NCBI RefSeq assembly: GCF_042033325.1
Contig: NZ_CP160095.1
DNA: 64,000 bases
Direction: 5' to 3' (one strand)
From: Sneathia sanguinegens
GTDB lineage: Bacteria; Fusobacteriota; Fusobacteriia; Fusobacteriales; Leptotrichiaceae
The notes beneath the pieces were generated by a model. It was not told where the DNA came from. It made no database searches and saw only the letters and a list, made by a program, of their open reading frames with translations. Shown here in pieces: positions 1 to 9,088 of the stretch. A program made the position numbers and the translations under genes. Each line of letters opens with the position of its first letter. Position 1 is the stretch's first letter.

Positions 1-1637
1 GTTGTTAAATTGATTAAAGAACCACTTTTTGGTATAGCTGCATCATCTCTTGTATCGTAAGTTAAACCTAATGTTGCTGAACCCAAAGTATAGTCAACAA
101 AAACTTGTGGTGTTCCCTTGTCTTTTTTTGATTTAATACCTTCTGCATTAGTTGTCTTTATTCCATATACTCTTGGTTTAATTGTAACAAAGACATCACT
201 ATTTATTCCCTTACCAACTGTTAAACTTCCACCATAAACATAAGAACCTTCAGCCCTTACTGTATTGGCTAATTGATATGGTAAATCTACCTTATTACCT
301 TTTGAAAGTTCAAAATTCTTATATGATTTTAATAAATCATTTCTCTTTGTTTTCTCTCTCTTAAAGAATAAGCTAGCTCCAAGTTGTAATCTCTTAGTTC
401 CTTTAAGCCATGGATCAAAGAATGAAGTACTTATATCATAATTCCCCTTAGTACCAAAGTTTGCTGAAATTGATACATCTTGTTGTCTTCCTAAGAAATT
501 CTTATCTGCTAAAGTTAACCCTCCTGTTAAACCTTCTTTGCTTTCATAAGCAACTTGTGCATTTATTGATGTTGTTGGTCTTTCAGTTACAACAAAAGTA
601 ACATCTCTTTTTGAAGCATCTTCTGCATTTTTTTCTATTTTTGGTTCTACTGAACTAAATAACCCAGTTCTATAGTATTCTTTAATTGTAGAAGTAATAG
701 CATTTTCTGTAACAAAATCTCCTTCTTTTATATATGTCATTCTATCAAAGATATATGGTTTTGTTTTTAATTTTGCCTTACTTTCTGATAATCTTCCATT
801 TTCTTCTATTTCAACCTTTTTCTTGTATTTTACACTAGCAGCCTTTCCTTCACTTATCACAATATGAACATTTCCATCATCTGTTATCATAGCTGATTCC
901 ATTTTTGAAGTTAAAAATCCTTTTTGATGATAAAGTTTCATAATTGGACTCATATCTGGATTTAGACTATATGAATTTAAAATATTTCCTGGTTCCAATT
1001 TTGAATATTTTATTAAGTCATTTTTATTAAATGCTGTTACACCATCTATTTGAACTGTTTTTATAATAGGATTTTCAGTAATTTTAAAAGTTATATCTAC
1101 TGTCTTTGTTTTTGCATCTCTATTAACTACAGGGATTATTTCTTTAAAATATCCTGTATTTAATAAGGTTTGAACTGTGTTATTAACAGTTATAGGAACA
1201 AAATATTCTCCCAATTTAACTTCAATTAATTTTTCTATTTCACTAGTTGGTATATTTTTATTTCCTTCAATTTTTACACTATTAACTAATAAATCTGTTC
1301 TCTTTGAAGCTTCAAAAGCAGCTATTCTATCTTGTAATTTTTTCATAGCATTATCTACTTCATCAACTTCTACTACTAAGTCTACACCTTTTTCTGTTTT
1401 TGTTGGATAAATATTTACATTTGTAATTAAATCTGTTTTTAATAAACTTAAATATATATCATTTAAATCCTTATTTTTATATTCTTCTCCAACTTTAACA
1501 GGTAAATTATTTAATATATACTCTTTTGGTAATTCTTTACTATTTTTTATTTCTATACTATTTATTGTTATAGAATACCCTTTAACAGTTAATAAAACTG
1601 ATGCAAGCATAAGACTTACTTTTAATTTATTATTCAT
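1..1637 (-). CDS. bamA: Outer membrane assembly factor BamA (Omp85 family), C-terminus outside window
   Basis: Translating the minus strand from the ATG at 1637 gives one open frame to the window edge, about 545 residues. It begins with a signal-peptide-like segment, continues through POTRA-like repeats (for example VNSVKIEGNKNIPTSEIEKL), and enters the start of a beta-barrel (FLGRQQDVSISANFGTKGNY; later TYDTRDD, typical of the Omp85 surface-antigen domain). BamA folds and inserts beta-barrel proteins in the outer membrane. The start has a strong ribosome binding site (GGAAGGGG). It lies 11 bases after the tamB stop, so the two genes are very likely cotranscribed. The gene is cut by the left edge; nothing suggests damage. 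An Omp85 paralogue such as TamA is the alternative, but the number of POTRA repeats favours BamA. Confidence 0.88.
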   Translation of the reverse strand, partial: MNNKLKVSLMLASVLLTVKGYSITINSIEIKNSKELPKEYILNNLPVKVGEEYKNKDLNDIYLSLLKTDLITNVNIYPTKTEKGVDLVVEVDEVDNAMKKLQDRIAAFEASKRTDLLVNSVKIEGNKNIPTSEIEKLIEVKLGEYFVPITVNNTVQTLLNTGYFKEIIPVVNRDAKTKTVDITFKITENPIIKTVQIDGVTAFNKNDLIKYSKLEPGNILNSYSLNPDMSPIMKLYHQKGFLTSKMESAMITDDGNVHIVISEGKAASVKYKKKVEIEENGRLSESKAKLKTKPYIFDRMTYIKEGDFVTENAITSTIKEYYRTGLFSSVEPKIEKNAEDASKRDVTFVVTERPTTSINAQVAYESKEGLTGGLTLADKNFLGRQQDVSISANFGTKGNYDISTSFFDPWLKGTKRLQLGASLFFKREKTKRNDLLKSYKNFELSKGNKVDLPYQLANTVRAEGSYVYGGSLTVGKGINSDVFVTIKPRVYGIKTTNAEGIKSKKDKGTPQVFVDYTLGSATLGLTYDTRDDAAIPKSGSLINLT

Positions 1638-1648
1638 AAATCCCCTTC

Positions 1649-4600
1649 CTATTTTTTATCTTGATTTAATTTTTCTCTTTTTTCAAATTTAGATTTAACA
1701 TCATCAATAAAATAATGAAAATCTTGAAACTTTTCTGAATAATTAATACCAGTATAAAAATTAATATTATTTTCTTTGTTATTTTCTGACAAATCAAGCC
1801 TATTTATAGATTTAATACCAATAGTTGCCCCAAGACCTTTATCAAATTCATATGATAAATTAATATCATATTTGAATTTATCCTTGTTAGCACTAAAAGG
1901 TATAGATCCTTTTACATTCCAATATAACTTTTGTTTTTTTGAAACTTTACCTTGCAAATGGACTTGAACATATGTATTATTTATAAAATTATTAATACCT
2001 AATTTATTTTTTTCTTCTATATTAGCACCAACTTCAAATTTTGTTAAGCCAATTTTCTTACCTATCCTATTTGTAAATTTAGATACAAATTGATTAACAG
2101 CTGTTTCTGTAGCGTAATTTATAAAAGTACTTCCTACAGCATTAATAGAATTTGAATTAAATGTAATTCCTTTAAATGCTAATAATTTCAATATTTCATC
2201 CTTAGTCTTATTAGATTGAGATTTAAAATCAAATTTTAAATTCTTTAATTTTGAATTACTTAATATTTCTATATTTTCACCATTTATTGTAGTAATAGCT
2301 TTTAATCTTACATTAGGATTAAAATCTCCATTTACAACATCGTTCATATTAACATCTAATAATTCTACTGTAAATTCATTACCATTTATTATAAACTTAC
2401 CATTTTCAACATTAAAGCCACCTTTTATTGATGGTATACCATTAGAGTAAGATAAAATTGCTCCTCCTTGTATTTCTCCATATATATCTTTTAAAATTAG
2501 ATAACCTGGAACATCAATAGTTATTGGAGATTTTATTGTAGTATCTACATTAATAACATAACGCTTTAACATATTATTTAATATAGCTTTAATTTTTTTA
2601 GTTATAAAATTATCTGGTTTTTTATTTTTATTTTGTTTTAATAAATCAATAAAACTTAAATTTTCTATTTTACCCCTATTAATTTGTAAGGTACCATCCA
2701 AATTTTCTCCTTTTAATTTTAAATTAGATGAGATAACAACTTCATTTCCTTTTATTGGAAGTGTAATATGTGATGCATCTAATTCTAAATTAACCTTACC
2801 TAATTTTATCTTATCTAAATCATTTGCATTATCCGGTATTTCTGGCATAGTACATTGACCTTTTAAATTCAATTGTCCATTGTTTACAGTGCCTTTAAAA
2901 GTGTTAATATTTATGTCCTTATTATTCATCTGTACATTCACATCAAAATTTTGTATATCAATTCCTTGTACCTTCATTGATAAATCTTTAATATCTATCT
3001 TACCTTCTAATGCTCCTTTGCTCGCAACAAAGTTGACATTAGCTATACCCTTAACCTTAGATATATTAGGATAAATATTCAAAAAGTCCATATTAAAGTT
3101 TTCTGCTACAACACGGAACATATAATCAAAAGGTTTAAAGAAGGCATAACCTTCAATTAAAACTGGATTTTTTTCATATTCAAAATATCCTTGGTTAATA
3201 TTCATACCATCTTGATTTATTTGACTATCTATTAATAAATTTGTTATCTTATGTCCATTTAACACTAAGGAATTTGATTCAACAGTTAAATTACCAAAGA
3301 ATTTATCTAAATTACCCTTGAACATAGAAGAAACTTTCAATTTACCAGAATAATTTTCTCCCAAACTTGCTAAATCAAAAATCTTATTTTTTAATACATA
3401 ATTTATGTCCAAATTAGCCAAATTCATTACAAAACTTGTATGATAAATACTATCTTGTTTTTTTGCATCTTTTATATTTAGATTAGAAACTGTTAAAACA
3501 CCAGTCTTTAATATATTACTTATATTTCCATTATTATAGCTTGCATCTAGTGTAATATCTGGTAAATGTATATCTTTATATTTTATATCTACCATTTTAC
3601 CCTCTATATCCATATGCAATTTATCTAGTGTACCTGTTATATGTAATTTTGTATCAACATCTGAATTAAAGCCTTCTATTTTAACAATATCCTTTAATTT
3701 TTGATTTAATAAAGCTCGTAAATCTAATTCTTTACTATTTATATTATATGTACCCTTTATTTCATTATTATTAACCTTAAAATTAAGTTTCAATACACTA
3801 TTTTCTAATTTTGCTTCTCCATGAAGATGCCCAACATACAAATCCTTAATTTTAAATTCTGAAGGTTCCAAATTAAAATAAGCTTTTAGATTATCTAATC
3901 TACCCTTAGAGTATACATACATTTTAGATACATTTACATTTATGTCAGGTATATCATAAGTTGAATAAAGCATAAATTTATCTACCTGTAATTTTGAATA
4001 AATTTCTTTTGAATTTATATTATATAATAAATCTCCACTAACAAATTCATTTCTTATGTTAAATATTATTAAAGAATTATCCTCATAACTTAAATCTGCT
4101 TCTAATTCATTTAATCTATGATATTTGAACCAAACTTCACCAAGCTTAATTTTAGCTTTTATATCTCTTTTTTTATTATCTAATATATTTTTAGCATATC
4201 CATTTATTTCTGCTTTATATCCATCTACTATATATGCAAATTTATTAGATTTTATATTATATTCCAAAGAAATATCCTTATTCTTACCATAAAGATTAGC
4301 TACAAAATCGACTGGTATATTCCCCTTATTCTTCTTATCTATATTAAATATTTTCATAAGGGTTAAAGCATCACAACTACCACTAAGCTTATATCTATGT
4401 TCCATACTCTTTAATTTTGTACTTCCATCTATATTAACATCTACTATTCCATTAGAAATAGTACCCTTACTTTTTAATATATTTTTATCTAAATATGATA
4501 CTACTGATATTTTAGCATATTTCCCCATATAATTTCCATCAGCATTTAAAGAAAATTTTGCATTTATATTTTTTGTTTTAAAATCATAGCTTGAATCTAA

Positions 4601-6121
4601 TAATTTAAAATTAAGTTTAGCATTAATATTTCCATTATTATATACTATTTCTTTTTTAGTATTTAATTTAAGCTTCAACTTATTTTTATCAAGGTATAAA
4701 TTACCTACCATTTGCTTACTTAAAATACTTAAATTTATTTTTTTAAAATCTTTTAAAGATATTTCTCCACTTATATCTTCTAGATTGATACCCTTAGTTT
4801 TATTTTTTAATTTATACTTAGCCTTTATATCTTTTGTATCCAAATTATATTCAGCTAAAATTTGTGCATTAGCTAAAATGAAATCTTTTTTTATATCAGT
4901 ATTTAAATTTATTTCTAATTTTTGATCCTTTTTTTGAACATTCAAATTTAAATTATTAAAATCAAATTGATACATTTTCATAGAATTTGATTTTGCTTGT
5001 AAATTAAGTTCCTTTATTTCAACGGTTTTAGGCTTTGAAAAATCTAATTTAAATTTCAATTTAGAACTTAAAAAACCTTTTATATCAAGCTTTAAATTTT
5101 TAAACAAACTATATTTTTTTAAATTTTCTACAGATATTTTTTCTGTATCTAAATCAGCATTTAATTGTTTCTTAATCCCATCAAAAAAGATACTCAAATT
5201 TAATTTTTCATTATTTTTAAGCCATACTTGACCCTTTGTTTTTACTTTGTCATCATTCAAATCTACATGAAAATTAGCCTTTTTTATTTCATCTGCATAA
5301 TCTTTATATTTAAATGATTGAGCTATTAAATCTAAAGACCCCTTAATTTGTGGCTTTTTCTTATTTATTTCTATTTTCAATTCACCATTTAACTTAGCTT
5401 TTTGTATTTTTAGGAAATCTAATTTGAAAAATTGTGCTAAATTTTCATCTATATCTACATTATTAAATTTAAACTCTTGTAGAATATATTCAGGATTTTC
5501 ATCTTCTATTTTTCTATTAAATAAGGAAGCTAAAACTGTCTTTTTTGAAGAAACATTAGCAAAATGTAAGCCTATTTCTTCTTTTTGACCTGTTAATTTC
5601 CCTATTGCTTCCCCTTTTATTTTCATTTCAAAGTTTTTAGCTATACTTAAATTCCCAGACACATTTAGTAATTCTTTTTTTATATCTTTATCGTACATTT
5701 TATTAGTATATGTTATTGAACAATTTTGCAAATAAATATTAGCTACATTATATATCCTACTTACCTTATTTTTTTCTGGTAAAATATTTTCAATATTTAA
5801 TCTACCATTTTTAAATTGAATCAAATTCAATTTAGCTCCAATTAAATTTATTCTATTTATTCTTGAAGGTAAAAATGGCATTATATATACTCTGGCTTCT
5901 TCAACATTCCCAACTTTATTTCCACTTAAATCATTTATTTCTATGCCCTTAATTTTCAAGCACAAACCATCGAACTTAACATCCTCCATCTTTATTTTAG
6001 TATTTTCTACATTTTGAATAATGTAGTTAGAAAGTTCTTTCATTCTAAAATATGCTAAGATTATAAATGAAAACACGCAAAAAAAGAAAAGTATTATTGT
6101 AATTCTTTTTATTTTTTTCAT
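1649..6121 (-). CDS. tamB: Translocation and assembly module protein TamB (DUF490/AsmA-like)
   Basis: This protein of about 1490 residues has a single N-terminal membrane anchor (residues about 5-25) followed by a very long, repetitive beta-strand-rich region. The C-terminal 300 residues carry the TamB/DUF490 domain, with the recognisable stretch GGFNVENGKF and, later, KIGLTKFEVG. TamB proteins span the periplasm and help outer-membrane protein assembly or lipid transport, working with an Omp85 partner, here the adjacent bamA. An in-frame GTG lies nine bases upstream, but the AGAAGG box sits eight bases before the ATG at 6121, so that ATG is chosen. Length is in the usual range for the family. 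A promoter-like sequence lies just upstream. Confidence 0.9.
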   Translation of the reverse strand: MKKIKRITIILFFFCVFSFIILAYFRMKELSNYIIQNVENTKIKMEDVKFDGLCLKIKGIEINDLSGNKVGNVEEARVYIMPFLPSRINRINLIGAKLNLIQFKNGRLNIENILPEKNKVSRIYNVANIYLQNCSITYTNKMYDKDIKKELLNVSGNLSIAKNFEMKIKGEAIGKLTGQKEEIGLHFANVSSKKTVLASLFNRKIEDENPEYILQEFKFNNVDIDENLAQFFKLDFLKIQKAKLNGELKIEINKKKPQIKGSLDLIAQSFKYKDYADEIKKANFHVDLNDDKVKTKGQVWLKNNEKLNLSIFFDGIKKQLNADLDTEKISVENLKKYSLFKNLKLDIKGFLSSKLKFKLDFSKPKTVEIKELNLQAKSNSMKMYQFDFNNLNLNVQKKDQKLEINLNTDIKKDFILANAQILAEYNLDTKDIKAKYKLKNKTKGINLEDISGEISLKDFKKINLSILSKQMVGNLYLDKNKLKLKLNTKKEIVYNNGNINAKLNFKLLDSSYDFKTKNINAKFSLNADGNYMGKYAKISVVSYLDKNILKSKGTISNGIVDVNIDGSTKLKSMEHRYKLSGSCDALTLMKIFNIDKKNKGNIPVDFVANLYGKNKDISLEYNIKSNKFAYIVDGYKAEINGYAKNILDNKKRDIKAKIKLGEVWFKYHRLNELEADLSYEDNSLIIFNIRNEFVSGDLLYNINSKEIYSKLQVDKFMLYSTYDIPDINVNVSKMYVYSKGRLDNLKAYFNLEPSEFKIKDLYVGHLHGEAKLENSVLKLNFKVNNNEIKGTYNINSKELDLRALLNQKLKDIVKIEGFNSDVDTKLHITGTLDKLHMDIEGKMVDIKYKDIHLPDITLDASYNNGNISNILKTGVLTVSNLNIKDAKKQDSIYHTSFVMNLANLDINYVLKNKIFDLASLGENYSGKLKVSSMFKGNLDKFFGNLTVESNSLVLNGHKITNLLIDSQINQDGMNINQGYFEYEKNPVLIEGYAFFKPFDYMFRVVAENFNMDFLNIYPNISKVKGIANVNFVASKGALEGKIDIKDLSMKVQGIDIQNFDVNVQMNNKDININTFKGTVNNGQLNLKGQCTMPEIPDNANDLDKIKLGKVNLELDASHITLPIKGNEVVISSNLKLKGENLDGTLQINRGKIENLSFIDLLKQNKNKKPDNFITKKIKAILNNMLKRYVINVDTTIKSPITIDVPGYLILKDIYGEIQGGAILSYSNGIPSIKGGFNVENGKFIINGNEFTVELLDVNMNDVVNGDFNPNVRLKAITTINGENIEILSNSKLKNLKFDFKSQSNKTKDEILKLLAFKGITFNSNSINAVGSTFINYATETAVNQFVSKFTNRIGKKIGLTKFEVGANIEEKNKLGINNFINNTYVQVHLQGKVSKKQKLYWNVKGSIPFSANKDKFKYDINLSYEFDKGLGATIGIKSINRLDLSENNKENNINFYTGINYSEKFQDFHYFIDDVKSKFEKREKLNQDKK

Positions 6122-6147
6122 AACAAACACCTTCTTTTTTTATTTAT

Positions 6148-6176
6148 ATTCTACTATACTTAGAGCTTTTTTTCAA
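6148..6176 (-). promoter_or_regulatory. Predicted sigma-A promoter for tamB-bamA
   Basis: On the minus strand, TTGAAA (6176-6171) and TAGAAT (6153-6148) are separated by 17 bases. The start codon of tamB follows about 27 bases after the -10 box. The -35 box overlaps the region just after the NUDIX stop codon. Confidence 0.5.
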
Positions 6177-6178
6177 TT

Positions 6179-6640
6179 TTAGACTATCTCTATTTTTTGT
6201 TCTATAAGTTTCATATTTTTAAATCTTGATGTCATCATAAAATAATCATATTCTTTATTTACAATTTTACTCAAAAGATATCTGTCACTTTCCCAAATAT
6301 TCAAATTCAAGATGTCTTCTCTTTTTATCCACTTAAGATCTCCCTCATCACATTCTATTAATTTTCCACTAAATTCTGTAGTAGAAAATACATGAATATA
6401 ATCGACATTTCCATCATAAATGAAGGTTATAAAGCCTCTTGCCCTAACTTTTTTTACTTCTAAGCCTGTTTCTTCTTTTATTTCTCTAACAACACATTCA
6501 TAAGGACTTTCACCTTCTTCAATATGTCCACCAACACCTAGCCATTTTCCTTTATTTATATCATTTTTTTTCTTATTTCTATATAACATTAAAATTTCAT
6601 CATCTTTTTCTATATAGCAAACTGTATAATGTGTTATCAT
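6179..6640 (-). CDS. NUDIX hydrolase (MutT / 8-oxo-dGTP diphosphatase-like)
   Basis: This is a 153-residue protein if started at the ATG at 6640. It carries a complete NUDIX box starting GGHIEEGE, followed by REIKEETGL, which matches GX5EX7REUXEEXGU. NUDIX enzymes cleave nucleoside diphosphates linked to other groups; the short MutT-like form and the N-terminus suggest a nucleotide-pool sanitation role, but the substrate cannot be told from sequence. The ATG is preceded by AGAAAGGAAACAT, a good ribosome binding site, supporting separate translation. However, there is no stop codon between it and the upstream methyltransferase C-terminal domain, so the frame is continuous with that gene and a fused product is also possible. 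Confidence 0.82.
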   Translation of the reverse strand: MITHYTVCYIEKDDEILMLYRNKKKNDINKGKWLGVGGHIEEGESPYECVVREIKEETGLEVKKVRARGFITFIYDGNVDYIHVFSTTEFSGKLIECDEGDLKWIKREDILNLNIWESDRYLLSKIVNKEYDYFMMTSRFKNMKLIEQKIEIV

Positions 6641-7599
6641 ATGTTTCCTTTCTTCATTTTCAATAGCTCTTAGTATATTTTGAGCAATTCGATTTATCAC
6701 AGATACTACCACAGAATTTCCTGCCTGTTTATATAAATGCGAATTTGCTATATTAGGTAAAATAAAACTTTTTGGAAAACCTTGAAAATTAAAACATTCT
6801 CTTGGTGTTAATTTTCTTATTCCATATTTTGTTTTTATTAAAGGAACATTATGTCCTCCAGTTCCCATATTGGCAGTCAATGTAGGACAAACATTACTTT
6901 TATTTTCTCTAACATATTTTCTTCTCCACTGATAAATAGTATTTTCTTCAGTAATATCATTTATTAAAATATCAAAAAATTTATTTTTTTCTTTTGTATA
7001 AAAATAAGTTAAATTTACAATTTTATCTTCAAACATGTCTTTTATACTTTTTGTTAATTTAAGTGGAAAAGGAAATTCAAAATTTTGATAAACTTTTTCA
7101 TCTCTAAAGCCAATAATATATATTCTTTCTCTATTTTGAGGTATATTTCCATAGTCTTTTGCATTTAAAACTTGATATTTTATTTTATACCCGTTTTTTT
7201 CTAAAAATCCTTTATTATTCTAAATGTTTTACCATCATCATGACTTACAAGGTTTTTCACATTTTCTAGAAAAACTATTTTTGGTTTTTTAGCAACTATA
7301 AATCTAAGTGTTTCAAAAAAAAGATCTCCTGTCCTTTCATCTTCGAATCCTTTTCTATATCCTGCTATACTAAAAGAAGTACAAGGAAATCCTGATAATA
7401 ATATATCTATATCTGGCATTTCGTCATTTTTTACATCTCTTATATCTTTATCATTTATTTCAACATCAAAATTTTTAGAATATGTTAATCTTGCATTTTT
7501 ATCATTTTCATTAGCCCATACAGTTTTGAATTTTCCTGTCATTTCAAAGCCTATATCTATACCACCAACACCAGCAAATAAGCTTGCCATTTTATACAT
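6641..7599 (-). pseudogene. DNA (cytosine-5) methyltransferase, interrupted by one frameshift
   Basis: Two pieces together make one C5-cytosine methyltransferase of about 315 residues. The first (7599-7201, 132 residues) has motif I LFAGVGG, the catalytic motif IV GFPCTSFS, and ENV (motif VI); it stops at TAG (7203-7201). In the next frame the protein resumes without loss as LEKNGYKIKYQ, then QNRERIYIIG (motif VIII), and later GNSVVVSVINRIA (motif X). A run of five T's in the coding strand just before the stop would need six to restore the frame. This is therefore a single-base deletion, a sequencing error, a phase-variable site, or a place for -1 ribosomal slippage (UUU before UAG can re-pair one base back). 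It lies divergent from a Bsp6I-like endonuclease and is presumably its partner, with GCNGC as the likely target. Start: ATG with GGAGG. The C-terminal end is uncertain because the frame runs into the NUDIX gene. Confidence 0.85.
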
Positions 7600-7626
7600 A
7601 AATTACCTCCAAAATTCTATTAATTT

Positions 7627-7635
7627 ATTCTATCA
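7627..7635 (-). promoter_or_regulatory. Predicted extended -10 promoter of the methyltransferase
   Basis: The minus strand reads TGATAGAAT, an extended -10 (TGnTAGAAT), about 28 bases before the methyltransferase ATG. No clear -35 box is seen. Confidence 0.35.
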
Positions 7636-7653
7636 CATCTCTTATTTTTTTTT

Positions 7654-7669
7654 AAGCAGCATGTTGCTT
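7654..7669. promoter_or_regulatory. Near-palindrome between the divergent methyltransferase and endonuclease genes
   Basis: AAGCAGCATGTTGCTT is symmetric at 14 of 16 positions and lies between the two predicted divergent promoters. It contains one GCAGC, a match to the GCNGC target of the Bsp6I family. It could be an operator, or a weak hairpin since T-rich runs flank it on both sides. No function is shown. Confidence 0.3.
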
Positions 7670-7689
7670 TTTTTAAAATATTTATAATG

Positions 7690-7698
7690 TGATATAAT
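7690..7698 (+). promoter_or_regulatory. Predicted extended -10 promoter of the endonuclease gene
   Basis: TGATATAAT is a perfect extended -10 (TGnTATAAT), 31 bases before the endonuclease ATG at 7730. A convincing -35 is absent, which is common with extended -10 sites. Confidence 0.5.
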
Positions 7699-7705
7699 AA
7701 AATGA

Positions 7706-7717
7706 TTGTTCCCCTTT
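7706..7717 (+). repeat. Left copy of a 12-bp inverted repeat flanking the endonuclease gene
   Basis: TTGTTCCCCTTT here is the exact reverse complement of AAAGGGGAACAA at 8242-8253. The pair encloses the endonuclease gene, the left copy lying in its leader just before the ribosome binding site. The C4/G4 core is unusual in this AT-rich DNA. Confidence 0.6.
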
Positions 7718-7729
7718 AGAAAGGAAAAA

Positions 7730-8233
7730 ATGTATAAAATTACTAAAGAAAAATTTAATGAAATTCTTCATCTTTATCCACTTTGGAAAGAATTAAATGA
7801 AAGAATTAAAGCACTATACCCTCGTGGCATTAATTTTCACGAAGCTTTTTCTGAATTAATCGTTTGTTATGTAAATGATTATTTCCACAGTACAAAAGCA
7901 GGTTCAGAAGATGCTCTAACAAATGATATGATTAAAGTTCAAATTAAAGGGACTTCTAATTACGACTCAGATTTAACTAGTTTTGGTCCAAATAGTGAAT
8001 TTGAAATACTAGAATTCGCACGCTTAAATCAATTCAATGATAAATTGTATTTATATAGAATTCCAATAAATAATTTATATGATATACAAGTAAATAGTCA
8101 TCAAACATTTAGAGAACAACAACTTGAAAGTAGAAGACCCCGTTTATCAATAATCACAAATTATATAAATAAATTTTCAATAGAACCCTATGCAGTAATT
8201 GATATGATAAACGGAGAAATATTATATTTATAG
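7730..8233 (+). CDS. Bsp6I-family type II restriction endonuclease (GCNGC-type)
   Basis: This 167-residue protein resembles the Bsp6I family of small type II endonucleases, known to cut GCNGC. Recalled family-like segments are the N-terminal LYPLWKELNERIK, SELIVCYVNDYF, the block GSEDALTND followed by QIKGTSN (acidic residues and a Q-x-K pattern suiting a PD-(D/E)XK-type site), LTSFGPNSEFE, and TFREQQLESRRPR near the C-terminus. An in-frame TTG upstream at 7706 is less likely than the ATG at 7730, which follows AGAAAGGA. No frameshift or stop is seen, so the nuclease looks intact, whereas the divergent methyltransferase is frameshifted. Assignment comes from recalled family resemblance, and the specificity is inferred. 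Confidence 0.82.
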   Translation: MYKITKEKFNEILHLYPLWKELNERIKALYPRGINFHEAFSELIVCYVNDYFHSTKAGSEDALTNDMIKVQIKGTSNYDSDLTSFGPNSEFEILEFARLNQFNDKLYLYRIPINNLYDIQVNSHQTFREQQLESRRPRLSIITNYINKFSIEPYAVIDMINGEILYL

Positions 8234-8241
8234 TTAGAAAA

Positions 8242-8253
8242 AGGGGAACAACT
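8242..8253 (-). repeat. Right copy of the 12-bp inverted repeat flanking the endonuclease gene
   Basis: AAAGGGGAACAA, exact reverse complement of 7706-7717, begins eight bases after the endonuclease stop codon and ends ten bases before the end of the convergent ttcA gene. Confidence 0.6.
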
Positions 8254-8262
8254 TTATCTCTA

Positions 8263-9078
8263 CTATTTCTTCTTAGTATATCCATACACATAATCAAGAT
8301 TTACATTTTTCATTGAGCTGAATATTCTTCTTTTTATTCCCGGATTTTTTTCTTCAAGATCCTTTAATAGTCTTTTTATTTCTTTTCTTTTACTATTAAC
8401 CCTATCTTGTTCTACAGCACAACCACAACTCATAGCTCTAATATTATTTGTTTTTGTAAATTCTATTATATCTGCTTCATGTACATAAACCATTGGTCTT
8501 ATCAATTTTAAGTTTCCACTCTCAGAATTTATCATAGGAAGCATAGTTTTAACTGTTCCCCCATAAAATATATTAATCAATGTTGTTTCTATAACATCAT
8601 CAAAATGATGCCCCAAGGCAATCTTATTAAAACCTAATCTTTCTAATTCTTTGTATAAAATCCCTCTTCGCATTTTTGCACACAAAAAACAAGGACTATC
8701 CGGTGACATCTTATTACTCACCTGCCATATATTCGTATCTATAATTTCACAGTCTATTTTCATATTAGCCAAATTTTTCTTAAATTGTTCAAGATCTTCT
8801 TTTTCAAAACCTGGATTCAAACTTATTGCCTTAAATTCGAAATTTCTTGTTCTATCTTTTTTTAACTCTTGGAATAATTTAGCCATAAGTAAGCTATCCT
8901 TACCTCCTGATATTGCTAAGGCTATTTTATCTCCATCTTCTACTAAATTAAATTCAGAAATACCTTTTAAAAATTTAGACCATATTACTTTTCTAAATTT
9001 TGTTCTTATACTTTCTTCTATTTCATCTGAGCTTTTAATATTTCCCTTAACATCAACTGATATACTCAGTTTAACCAT
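8263..9078 (-). CDS. ttcA: tRNA 2-thiocytidine biosynthesis protein TtcA-like (PP-loop ATPase)
   Basis: A 271-residue protein with the PP-loop SGGKDS (residues about 50-55), the CxxC motif CFLCAKMRRG in the middle, HHFDD following it, and a later cysteine cluster SCGCA. This is the arrangement of TtcA, which activates C32 of certain tRNAs with ATP and inserts sulfur using an iron-sulfur cluster held by these cysteines. The ATG at 9078 has GGAGG five bases upstream; an in-frame TTG twelve bases earlier overlaps that site and is rejected. A strong hairpin followed by T7 lies just before the ribosome binding site. The gene converges with the endonuclease gene. Other members of the TtcA/TtuA superfamily are possible. 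Confidence 0.85.
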   Translation of the reverse strand: MVKLSISVDVKGNIKSSDEIEESIRTKFRKVIWSKFLKGISEFNLVEDGDKIALAISGGKDSLLMAKLFQELKKDRTRNFEFKAISLNPGFEKEDLEQFKKNLANMKIDCEIIDTNIWQVSNKMSPDSPCFLCAKMRRGILYKELERLGFNKIALGHHFDDVIETTLINIFYGGTVKTMLPMINSESGNLKLIRPMVYVHEADIIEFTKTNNIRAMSCGCAVEQDRVNSKRKEIKRLLKDLEEKNPGIKRRIFSSMKNVNLDYVYGYTKKK

Positions 9079-9088
9079 ATTTACCTCC

